From the NCBI RefSeq assembly GCF_003260195.1, contig NZ_QEIH01000005.1:372001-436000 (forward strand): DNA of 64,000 bases, in the 5' to 3' direction. This stretch comes from Lutibacter citreus. Its GTDB lineage: Bacteria > Bacteroidota > Bacteroidia > Flavobacteriales > Flavobacteriaceae. The position numbers were made by a program, and so were the translations under genes. Below the pieces are notes generated by a model. That model did no database searches and was not told where the DNA came from. It saw only the letters and a program-made list of their open reading frames with translations. Every line of letters begins with the position of its first letter. Within the stretch, counting starts at the first letter, position 1. Positions 40,311-48,745 of the stretch are shown piece by piece.

Positions 40311-43220
40311 TTATTTTAAAGCCTCTTTTAACAAAGTAATTGGGTGTTTGCTCTGTTTTTTTGTTCCATCTTTAATTTGATGTCTACAACTTGTACCTGC
40401 AGCTGAAATTTCAATTTCTTCAGTTAGATTTCTAATTTTTGGAAACAGTGTGTCTTCACCAACTTGCATAGAAACGTTGTAATGTTCTTTTTCGTAACCA
40501 AAACTTCCTGCCATTCCGCAACAACCTGTATTTAATATGGCAGGTTTGTAGTTTTTAGGAATATTAAGCATTGTAAAAGTAGCTTCTGTGGTACTTAGAG
40601 ATTTCTGATGGCAATGTACGTGAATTTTAATTTCTTTGGAATTATTGTTGAAATCAGAACTTTTAATTTTTCCTTTTTCAAATTCAGCTTTTATAAACTC
40701 TTCAAAAGTAAAAGTATTTTTAGAAATATTTTTTGCTGCAATTTTATCATCAGCCAATCGAATATATTCATCTCTAAAGCCTAAAATAGCTGAAGGTTCA
40801 ATACCAATTAGCGGTTTTTCTTCTGAAATTAAATTCTTGAAAACTTCAATATTTTTATCAATTACTACTTTTGCCTTGTCTAAAAAACCTTTTGAAATTG
40901 CACTTCTACCACTTTCTTCGTGATTAACAATTATTGCTTTATAACCTAATTTGGTTAATAGTTCAATGGCGTCAATTCCAATAGTAACATCATAATAATT
41001 AGTGAATTCATCACAAAATAAATATACTTCACCATTTTTAAAATCTTTGGAATGCAATTGATTTACATGCTGTTTGTACCATTTTTTTAGTGTGGTTTTA
41101 TATAATTTAGGAATGCTACGTTGTGTTGCAATTCCTAGTGTTTTTTTAGTCACATAATTATCTAAAGCAATATTAGTTAGGGAAGGGAATATGCTTCCTA
41201 GTTTGTTGTATTTAACATTGTCTGCAAAAAGCTTAGTTCTTAAAGAAGGATTATTGGTTTTGTAATATTGGTGTAAGAATTCAGCTTTTAAAGCTGCAAT
41301 ATCAACATTGCTAGGGCATTCACTAGCACATGCTTTACAACTTAAACACAAGTCAAAAACATCTTTTAGTTCTTCATAATCAAACTTATTAATTTTATCA
41401 GAATTTGTTAGAAACTCACGCAAAGCATTTGCTCTGGCTCGTGTGGTGTCTTTTTCATTTTTTGTTGCTCTATAACTAGGGCACATAGTTCCTCCGGCAG
41501 AAACTGGCTTTCTGCAATCTCCAGAGCCGTTGCATTTTTCGGCAACACGTAAAATACCTTCACTATCAGAAAAATCTTGAATGGTTTCAATTTCAGGTTC
41601 AGTTCTATCAATTTTATAACGAAAGCTTTTATCCATAGGAAAAGCATCTACAATTTTTCCTTGGTTAAAAATATTGTTCGGATCAAAAGTTGCTTTTATT
41701 CGTTTTAGCAATTCATAATTGTTTTGGCCAATCATTAATGGTATAAATTCAGCGCGCAGAATTCCATCTCCGTGTTCACCACTAAAAGAACCTTTGTACT
41801 TTTTCACCAACTTGGCAACTTCGGTAGTTATAGTTCTAAATAGTTCAACATCTTCATTCTTCTTCAAATTTAAAATAGGGCGTAGGTGAATTTCGCCAGC
41901 TCCGGCGTGTGCATAGTAGACTGCATTTTGACCGTATTTTTTCATCATTTTAGTAAATTCTGAAATGTAATTTGGCAAGTCGCTTACAACAACGGCTGTA
42001 TCTTCAATACAAGCTACGGCTTTTTTATCGCCAATAATATTACCTAATAATCCTAAACCAGCTTTTCTTAGGTTTACAGCTTTTTGAATTTCGTTGCCTT
42101 TTAAAATAGGGAAAGCATATCCAAAATTGTTGTTTTGTAAATCGTTAATTAATTCTTGAGCAAGATTTTCAACTTCTTTTTTTGTAGCGGCCTTAACTTC
42201 TAACATTAAAATTGCAGCAGGATCACCTTCAACAAAATCTCTGTTTTTAAGTTGTTCTCGGTTATTTTTTGTGCAATCTAAAATGGTTTTATCCATTAAC
42301 TCGCACATATATAAATTGTGTTGTATAGTTACAACAACAGCTTTCATACTTTCTTCAATACTGTTAAAATGAGCAGCAACCAATATACTTTCAGCAGGAG
42401 GTAAGTTGTCTAGTTTTAGAGTGATTTCAGTAGTAAAAGCCAAAGTTCCTTCACTTCCACATAGTAGTTTTCCAATATTTAATTTTTTTTCAGAATTTCC
42501 AAAAACATTGGTTTCAATTAATTGGTCAATAGCATAACCTGTATTTCTTCTGTGAATTTCAGGTTTTGGAAATTCGTTTCTAATTTCTTGTTGAACGGCT
42601 TCCGAAGAAAGCTCCTTATAAATAGTTTTATAAATATTACTTTCTAATGAATTACCTGCTTTTTTAAGATTGAATTCATTTTTGGAAACTTCATTAAAAA
42701 TAGCTTCAGAACCATCACTTAAAATGGTTTTTAGCTGAATAATTTTATCTCTTGTTACTCCATAATTAATAGAGGTTGTTCCTGATGAATTATTACCAAC
42801 CATACCGCCAATCATACACCTATTGCTAGTTGAAGTATTTGGACTAAAAAAGAATCCGTATGGTTTTAGAAATAGATTTAACTCATCTCTAATTACTCCT
42901 GGTTGAACCGTTACTGTTTTATTTTTCTTGTTAAGAGTAATAATTTTTGTGAAGTGTTTTGAAACATCAACCACAATTCCATCACCAACACATTGTCCGG
43001 CTAATGAAGTTCCTGCAGTTCTTGGAATGAGTGTAATCTTATTTTTGGTTGCAAATTGAATAAGGGTTTTTAAATCTTCAATATCTTTTGGAAAAGCAAC
43101 GGCTAAAGGAATTTTTCTGTATACAGAAGCATCTGTTGCGTAAATAGTTTTATGTAAATTATCGAAAACTAACTCACCGTTTAGTTCTTTAGAGAGCGTT
43201 GTTAATTGTTGTTGAATCAC
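40311..43220 (-). CDS. FAD-linked oxidase fused to Fe-S reductase (D-lactate/glycolate dehydrogenase type)
   Basis: A 969-residue fusion. Residues ~35-260 are the PCMH FAD-binding domain (IPRTAGTSLAGQCVGDGIVVDVS, MIGGMVGNNSSGTTSINYG), ~260-480 the FAD-oxidase C-terminal domain (SGEHGDGILRAEFIPLM), ~525-690 ferredoxin-type clusters (CNGSGDCRK, CLSCKACASECPSNVDIA), ~720-969 the CCG domain (HVHCHQKSL, TGCCGMAGSFGYEKEHY). This layout matches membrane-associated D-lactate or D-2-hydroxyacid dehydrogenases. Substrate inferred from family only. Single-gene transcript; the palindromic repeat lies downstream. Confidence 0.9.
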   Translation of the reverse strand: MIQQQLTTLSKELNGELVFDNLHKTIYATDASVYRKIPLAVAFPKDIEDLKTLIQFATKNKITLIPRTAGTSLAGQCVGDGIVVDVSKHFTKIITLNKKNKTVTVQPGVIRDELNLFLKPYGFFFSPNTSTSNRCMIGGMVGNNSSGTTSINYGVTRDKIIQLKTILSDGSEAIFNEVSKNEFNLKKAGNSLESNIYKTIYKELSSEAVQQEIRNEFPKPEIHRRNTGYAIDQLIETNVFGNSEKKLNIGKLLCGSEGTLAFTTEITLKLDNLPPAESILVAAHFNSIEESMKAVVVTIQHNLYMCELMDKTILDCTKNNREQLKNRDFVEGDPAAILMLEVKAATKKEVENLAQELINDLQNNNFGYAFPILKGNEIQKAVNLRKAGLGLLGNIIGDKKAVACIEDTAVVVSDLPNYISEFTKMMKKYGQNAVYYAHAGAGEIHLRPILNLKKNEDVELFRTITTEVAKLVKKYKGSFSGEHGDGILRAEFIPLMIGQNNYELLKRIKATFDPNNIFNQGKIVDAFPMDKSFRYKIDRTEPEIETIQDFSDSEGILRVAEKCNGSGDCRKPVSAGGTMCPSYRATKNEKDTTRARANALREFLTNSDKINKFDYEELKDVFDLCLSCKACASECPSNVDIAALKAEFLHQYYKTNNPSLRTKLFADNVKYNKLGSIFPSLTNIALDNYVTKKTLGIATQRSIPKLYKTTLKKWYKQHVNQLHSKDFKNGEVYLFCDEFTNYYDVTIGIDAIELLTKLGYKAIIVNHEESGRSAISKGFLDKAKVVIDKNIEVFKNLISEEKPLIGIEPSAILGFRDEYIRLADDKIAAKNISKNTFTFEEFIKAEFEKGKIKSSDFNNNSKEIKIHVHCHQKSLSTTEATFTMLNIPKNYKPAILNTGCCGMAGSFGYEKEHYNVSMQVGEDTLFPKIRNLTEEIEISAAGTSCRHQIKDGTKKQSKHPITLLKEALK

Positions 43221-43288
43221 AAATTTTATTTTAGTAATTCAAATATAAAGAATAGGTAGAAAAAAAACTTCTTTTTGGTTAAATCTAT

Positions 43289-43630
43289 TTAAGAAACTTG
43301 TTCACCATTTTTTATTTCAATTGTTGAAGATTGCAATAAAACAACTTCGTTTTTAGAATTATAAATTCCTAAGACCAAACATTCACTAAAAAAGTTAGCT
43401 ATTTGTTTCTTTTTAAAATTAACAACTGCTGTAATCTGTTTGTTTACTAATTCTTCTTTGCTATATAAGTTTGTTATTTGCGCACTTGAATTTTTTACAC
43501 CAAGCGCTCCAAAATCTATTTTAAGTTGATAAGCAGGAAATTTAGCTTTTGGAAAATCATTAACTTTAATAATTGTCCCAATTCTAATATCTACTTTTTG
43601 AAAATCTTCAAATGTGATTTCTTTTTTCAT
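43289..43630 (-). CDS. tRNA-binding (CsaA-like) domain protein
   Basis: A 113-residue OB-fold protein of the tRNA_bind/CsaA family. Visible blocks: FEDFQKVDIRIGTIIKVNDFPKAKFPAYQLKIDFG, QITNLYSKEELVNKQITAVVNFKKKQIANFFSE and the C-terminal VLLQSSTIEIKNGEQVS, which keep the order of CsaA (secretion chaperone/tRNA binding). No catalytic domain. It follows the OmpA giant with one base between ATG and stop, so it is probably on the same transcript, though the functional link is unclear. Confidence 0.88.
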   Translation of the reverse strand: MKKEITFEDFQKVDIRIGTIIKVNDFPKAKFPAYQLKIDFGALGVKNSSAQITNLYSKEELVNKQITAVVNFKKKQIANFFSECLVLGIYNSKNEVVLLQSSTIEIKNGEQVS

Positions 43631-43631
43631 T

Positions 43632-46600
43632 TTAAGGAATAACTATAAATTCTGTTCTTCTGTTTAATTGATGTTCTGCTTCAGTACATCTTACTCCATT
43701 TGAACACTTATTTAATAATTTAGTTTCCCCAAAACCTTCACCTGTAATTCGGCTTGAATCTATACCTGTTGAAATGATGTATTTTACAATTGATTGTGCT
43801 CTGTCTTCTGAAAGTTGTAAATTGTAACCATCTGGAGCTCTACTGTCTGTATGTAGATTAACCTGAATTTTTAAAGTTGGATATTTTTTTAAAGTTGCAA
43901 TTACTTTTTCTAATTCAACCGTTGCTGCTTCTGTAATATCTGAATTATCAAGGTCAAAATAAATTGGTTTTGTTTTAATACTTTTAATGTTTTCTGCTAA
44001 TTCAAAAACTTCTTCAGCAACTAAAAGAATAGTTTTGCTAGATGTAATATTAAACTTAGATACTTTATTTATATTCCATACAAATGTTTTATAATTAGTT
44101 GCTGAAATTTTTATAGAATATGAAAGGTTACACTCAAGCTCAGTTTCAAAACTTCCATTTTCATCTGCAGAAATTGATTTTATTTTATTTTCTTCATTGA
44201 AAATGTTAATTTTTGTATTCGGAATAGGTAATTTAGTAAGGTTATCAATTACTTTACCTTTAGCAATTTGCGAACATTTAAGAGGTGTAAGGATAATAGA
44301 TTTTTCTATTTTTTGATTTAGAGTTTCAGAAGTTGTTATTTCTATTTTAGAGCTTTTATAATTAGCTTTTTCTACCAAAAGATAATAGTTACTATTGCAT
44401 TCTAAAACAAAATTAAATTTTTTGTTGTTTACGGTTAAACTTTTTGTTTTAATATCATTTTTAAATAGTGAAACTTGTAAGTTATTTAACTGAATATTAG
44501 TTTGTTCATCAATAATAACTCCTGAAATAAATTGATTACAAATAATAGGTTTTAAAAGTATATTTTTAATACTTTTATTTTTATCTGTTGAATCTGTACT
44601 TACTTTTATTTCAGCGTTTTCAAAACCATCTTTTTCAGCAACTATTTTATAGTTTTCATTGCAAACAACATTAAAGTTATATTTATCTTTAGAATTTATG
44701 ATTTGCGAATTAATTTCTTCATTATTTTTATATAGTATAACTTTTACATTACTTAATAATTCTGTTGTAGTACTGTTTTTAACAGTCCCAGAAATAAATT
44801 GATTACAAGGAATTGGTTCTAAATTAATCAATTTTTCAAATTCTAAATCACGTTCTTTTGAAGTGGTCAAATCAATTTGTACAGTTTTAAAACCATCTTT
44901 TTGTGCTGTAATTTTATATGGTTTATTACACTCTAATTTAAAAATGCTCTTTTGAGCACTTCCAATATTTTGGGTTTTAATTGCTTTACCATTTAAAAAT
45001 AATTTCAATACTACATTAGTTAATGCAACATCTGTTAATTTATTATTAGCTGAAATAGAAATTTGTTGATTACATTCAAAAGGAATAAGTGAAATATTCT
45101 GAGTATTAGTAAAATCAGGTTTATTTTTTGTTGAGAAACTTATTTCTGAAGATTTAAATTCATCTTTTTCAGCAACTATTTTATAGTTTTCATCACAAAC
45201 TACATTAAAACTATATTCCCCTTTTGAATTAATGATTTGAGAATCAATTATTTCATTGTTTTTATAAAGTATAATTTTAACGTTATTTAATAATTCTGAT
45301 GTATTGCTATTTTTAATTGTTCCGGTAACTAATTGATTGCAAGAAATTGGTTCTAAATTAATTAATTTATCAAATTCTGAATCATGCTCTTTTGAAGTGG
45401 CCAAATCAATTTGAGCAGTTTTAAAACCATCTTTTTGTGCTGTAATTTTATATAATTTATTACACTCTAACTTGAAATTGATCTTTTTAGAACTTCCAAT
45501 ATTTTCGGTTTTAATTGTTTTATCATTTAAAATTAATTTCACCAATACATTTGTTAGTGCATCATTTGTTAATTTGTTATTCGCTGAAATAGAAATTTGT
45601 TGATTACATTCAAAAGGAATAAGTGAAATATTTTGAGTATTATTAAAATCAGGTTTATTATTTGTAGAGAAACTTATTTCAGCAGATTTAAATTCATCTT
45701 TTTCAACAATTATTTTATAGTTTTCATCACAAGACACATTAAATTTATAAATGCCTTTAGAATTAGTATTTTTAGAATCTACTATTTCATTGTTTCTGTA
45801 AAGTGTAACTTTTACATCTTTTAAAACGTTTTTTGTATTACTATTTATAATAGTTCCAGAAACTATTTGATTGGAAGTACAAGGTGCTAATTCAATAGAT
45901 TCTGAAAATTTTAAATAACGTAAAATGGAAGTGTTAATTTCTAAGTTAGTTGATTCAAAACCTCTTTTTTCAGCACTAATTACATAGATCGAATTACATT
46001 CAAGTTGAAAGTTTATTTTTTTACTATCGGTAATGTTTTCAGTTTGAATTACTTTTCCCTTTTGACTTAATTTTAAAGTGATATTATTTAATGATTCTTT
46101 AGTTAATTTATGAATTACAGTAATAGTGACTAATTGGTTGCAATCTAAAGGATCTAATGCCAGGTTTTGTGAAATTGTGAAATTGTTTTTATTATCAGTA
46201 TTAAAATCCTTTTCATAGGGTTTATAATCTTTATTGGTAGCCATTATTTTATAAGTTTCATTACACTTAAGTTTAAAACTATATTTATTATTACCCTCAA
46301 TAATTTGAGTTCCAACTAATTCATCATTCTTATAAAGAGTTACTTTTACATTTGAAATAGACTCATCGGTTTCCTTATTAAAAACCGTACCTGTAATTAA
46401 TTGATTGCAGTCTACAGGAGTTAATTCAATAGTTCTTGTCAATTCTAAATTGTCTTTATCTTTAGTGGTAAATTCAATTTCAATTGGCTCAAAATCAGTC
46501 TTATTAATTAATAATTTATAAGTTTTGTTGCAATTGAGTTTAAATTTAAAAGTTGAAGTATTGTTTAGTTTTTCGGTTCTTATAATTTTATCATTTTCAA

Positions 46601-48134
46601 TTAATTTAATGGTAGAATTAATTAAAGGTTCTCCATTATTTTTATTAACTAAATTGGTAATTAAGAACTGAGAACAAGTTTGAGGTGTTAATTCAATATT
46701 TTGTACTTGTGCTTCTCCAAAATTGCTAGTTGTTTTAATTTTTATTTCTGAAGGTGAAAAACCAATATTGTCTGTAACTAATAAATACTGACTAAAACAT
46801 TCTAAGTCAAACTTAAAACTTCCATCTTCAAGAGATTTAATTGTCTTTACAACTTTACCTTTTTTTAATAATTTTATAGTTTTATTTTTTAAAACTTCTT
46901 TGGTATTTATATTTGTAACAAGCCCTTTTATTGTTTGATTACATTCTAACTCTTTTATTTGTAGGTTTTCATCTATTTCAAAACCATCTTTATCATTAGT
47001 ATCAAAATTATATTCTAAAGAAGTAAAATGTTCTTTCTCTACAATTATTTTATAGTTTTTATTACATTCTATTTCAAAAATATATCTTCCATTTTTAAGT
47101 GTAGTAATAGAAGATATTAACTTATTTTCATCGTTGTATAATGAAACTGAAGCATTACTAAGTTTCATTTTTTTATTTAAAACTAAACCACTAATAAATT
47201 GAATACATTTAATTTCTTTTTCAACAAGATTAAAACCATAAATATCTGCATCACCTTTTCCACCTCTGCGGGCTGAAGTAAAAAAACCCGATTTTTTATT
47301 TGTATCTATTACAAAAGCAAAATCATCAGATTTTGTATTTATTGGAGATGGTAAGGTAGTTGCTTTTTTAAAATTACCATTTTTAAATTCACTTTTAAAA
47401 ATGTCAAAACCACCTTTAGAGTTATGACCGTAAGAAGAAAAGTAAAGAGTATTATTAGAATCAATAAAAGGAAACGATTCTGTTTTATCAGTATTTACAT
47501 TAGGGCCTAAGTTTCTTGGTTTTCCATAGGTTCCGTCACTATTTATATCAACAACATAAATATCGGTATAACCATAACCGTTAGGCATATCCGAAACAAA
47601 ATAGAGCTGTTTACCATCTGCACTTATTTGAGGTTGCATTACAGAATAATCATTACTATTAAAAGGTACATTTTTAATGTTTGAAACTTCTAAGTTACTA
47701 TTAACATTAGCTTTTACAATATGTAATGTTTTCCATTCTTCAGAATCTTTTTTACTTGTGGAATTGTAAAAATTATTCCAAGTAAAATAAGTTGATTTTA
47801 AATTTTTAGAAAATGTTATATCTGAAACATAAAACATATTGTCTATGTCATTTGTTAATCGTTTTGATTGAATAATATCACCGTCTTCATTTATAACTCC
47901 CTTATATAGATCAACATATAGTTGTTGGTTGTTACTTTTGGGATTTTTATTAAAGTTTTTTTCTTGATTTGTTTTTTTAGATGAAGCAAAAATCACATTG
48001 TTTGCATCAATATAAGTAACACCTAATTCTGCATACCTAGAATTTATAGATGTATTAAATGTTTTGTATTCATATTGCTGTGAAAACATATGAATAGTTG
48101 ATATTAAAAAAAGAAATAAAATATTTTTTTTCAT
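43632..48134 (-). CDS. Giant OmpA-family protein with PD40 propeller and twelve carboxypeptidase-regulatory-like repeats
   Basis: A 1500-residue outer-membrane-associated protein. Signal peptide 1-19 (HMFSQQ). PD40 repeats ~80-295 (QISADGKQLYFVSDMPNGYGYTDIYVVDI, FPFIDSNNTLYFSS-type, FDIFKSEFKNGNF). Residues ~305-1375 hold twelve ~85-90-residue beta-rich repeats, each opening with a Cys-(N/S/I)Q pair and closing with a strand before the next. C-terminal OmpA domain ~1385-1500: IQVNLHTDSRAPDGYNLQLSEDRAQSIV and LNRRTEFIV bind peptidoglycan. Start chosen at ATG 48134; the extension to 48188 overlaps the previous gene and is not signal-like. Repeats 7-8 and 9-10 are nearly identical. Confidence 0.87.
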   Translation of the reverse strand: MKKNILFLFLISTIHMFSQQYEYKTFNTSINSRYAELGVTYIDANNVIFASSKKTNQEKNFNKNPKSNNQQLYVDLYKGVINEDGDIIQSKRLTNDIDNMFYVSDITFSKNLKSTYFTWNNFYNSTSKKDSEEWKTLHIVKANVNSNLEVSNIKNVPFNSNDYSVMQPQISADGKQLYFVSDMPNGYGYTDIYVVDINSDGTYGKPRNLGPNVNTDKTESFPFIDSNNTLYFSSYGHNSKGGFDIFKSEFKNGNFKKATTLPSPINTKSDDFAFVIDTNKKSGFFTSARRGGKGDADIYGFNLVEKEIKCIQFISGLVLNKKMKLSNASVSLYNDENKLISSITTLKNGRYIFEIECNKNYKIIVEKEHFTSLEYNFDTNDKDGFEIDENLQIKELECNQTIKGLVTNINTKEVLKNKTIKLLKKGKVVKTIKSLEDGSFKFDLECFSQYLLVTDNIGFSPSEIKIKTTSNFGEAQVQNIELTPQTCSQFLITNLVNKNNGEPLINSTIKLIENDKIIRTEKLNNTSTFKFKLNCNKTYKLLINKTDFEPIEIEFTTKDKDNLELTRTIELTPVDCNQLITGTVFNKETDESISNVKVTLYKNDELVGTQIIEGNNKYSFKLKCNETYKIMATNKDYKPYEKDFNTDNKNNFTISQNLALDPLDCNQLVTITVIHKLTKESLNNITLKLSQKGKVIQTENITDSKKINFQLECNSIYVISAEKRGFESTNLEINTSILRYLKFSESIELAPCTSNQIVSGTIINSNTKNVLKDVKVTLYRNNEIVDSKNTNSKGIYKFNVSCDENYKIIVEKDEFKSAEISFSTNNKPDFNNTQNISLIPFECNQQISISANNKLTNDALTNVLVKLILNDKTIKTENIGSSKKINFKLECNKLYKITAQKDGFKTAQIDLATSKEHDSEFDKLINLEPISCNQLVTGTIKNSNTSELLNNVKIILYKNNEIIDSQIINSKGEYSFNVVCDENYKIVAEKDEFKSSEISFSTKNKPDFTNTQNISLIPFECNQQISISANNKLTDVALTNVVLKLFLNGKAIKTQNIGSAQKSIFKLECNKPYKITAQKDGFKTVQIDLTTSKERDLEFEKLINLEPIPCNQFISGTVKNSTTTELLSNVKVILYKNNEEINSQIINSKDKYNFNVVCNENYKIVAEKDGFENAEIKVSTDSTDKNKSIKNILLKPIICNQFISGVIIDEQTNIQLNNLQVSLFKNDIKTKSLTVNNKKFNFVLECNSNYYLLVEKANYKSSKIEITTSETLNQKIEKSIILTPLKCSQIAKGKVIDNLTKLPIPNTKINIFNEENKIKSISADENGSFETELECNLSYSIKISATNYKTFVWNINKVSKFNITSSKTILLVAEEVFELAENIKSIKTKPIYFDLDNSDITEAATVELEKVIATLKKYPTLKIQVNLHTDSRAPDGYNLQLSEDRAQSIVKYIISTGIDSSRITGEGFGETKLLNKCSNGVRCTEAEHQLNRRTEFIVIP
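44600..45870 (-). repeat. 534-bp tandem duplication inside the OmpA giant
   Basis: Landmarks recur at a constant 534-bp spacing: the phrase at 44811 recurs at 45345, that at 45061 recurs at 45595, and a third landmark appears at about 44638, 45172 and 45706. 534 bp is 178 codons, exactly two protein repeats. Bounds are approximate. Confidence 0.8.
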
Positions 48135-48147
48135 AGTATAGTAAGAA

Positions 48148-48609
48148 CTATTTTTTTGATATTTTTTCAAACACCCAAGCTGGGCCAATTAATAAAAATT
48201 GTAAATCCTTAAGAAAGGACGGTTTTTTACCTTCTAATTTGTGGCCATAAAATTGGCCTATCCAGGCTACAATAAAAATTATTAATGAAGTGTAAAATAA
48301 CGGAAATAAATTGGATATAAAGTAATTACCAACTAAACAAATAATTGAAAATGTAAGCATTTTTACAAAGATTGAAAATGACAGACGAATGTAAAAAATC
48401 ATTATAATAAGTAATATTAGAGCTGCCCAATTTTCAATAAAAGGATTATTAATATTTAAAAATGTTGAAATTATTTTTGAAGGAATACTCATAAAAAGTC
48501 CAACAATACTAAAAAATATTGCAGGTACACAAATATAATGAATCAGTTGATTCGTTTCATTCTGGTGACTTTCAGAATATTCATTAAACCATTCTTGTTG
48601 TTTTTTCAT
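48148..48609 (-). CDS. DUF962 (Mpo1/YGL010w-like) membrane protein
   Basis: A 153-residue membrane protein of the Mpo1 family: QEWFNEYSESHQNETNQLIHYICVPAIFFSIVGL at the start, including the conserved His-x-x-x-N motif region, then several hydrophobic segments and GPAWVFEKISKK at the end. The yeast Mpo1 is an Fe(II)-dependent dioxygenase in alpha-oxidation of 2-hydroxy fatty acids; bacterial members are uncharacterised. It lies just ahead of the OmpA giant (14 bases apart, perhaps co-transcribed) and is divergent from the TonB-like gene. Confidence 0.85.
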   Translation of the reverse strand: MKKQQEWFNEYSESHQNETNQLIHYICVPAIFFSIVGLFMSIPSKIISTFLNINNPFIENWAALILLIIMIFYIRLSFSIFVKMLTFSIICLVGNYFISNLFPLFYTSLIIFIVAWIGQFYGHKLEGKKPSFLKDLQFLLIGPAWVFEKISKK

Positions 48610-48745
48610 GAATTAAGGAGTGTTAACAAACGTTAACTAAAATCATTTAAATTTATTGTTTTTTTATTGCAAATTTGCGGTTAGATAATTAAGAATAAAA
48701 TATAAATATAACCTTTTATTTATTGTTTAAAGAAAACGAAAAACC

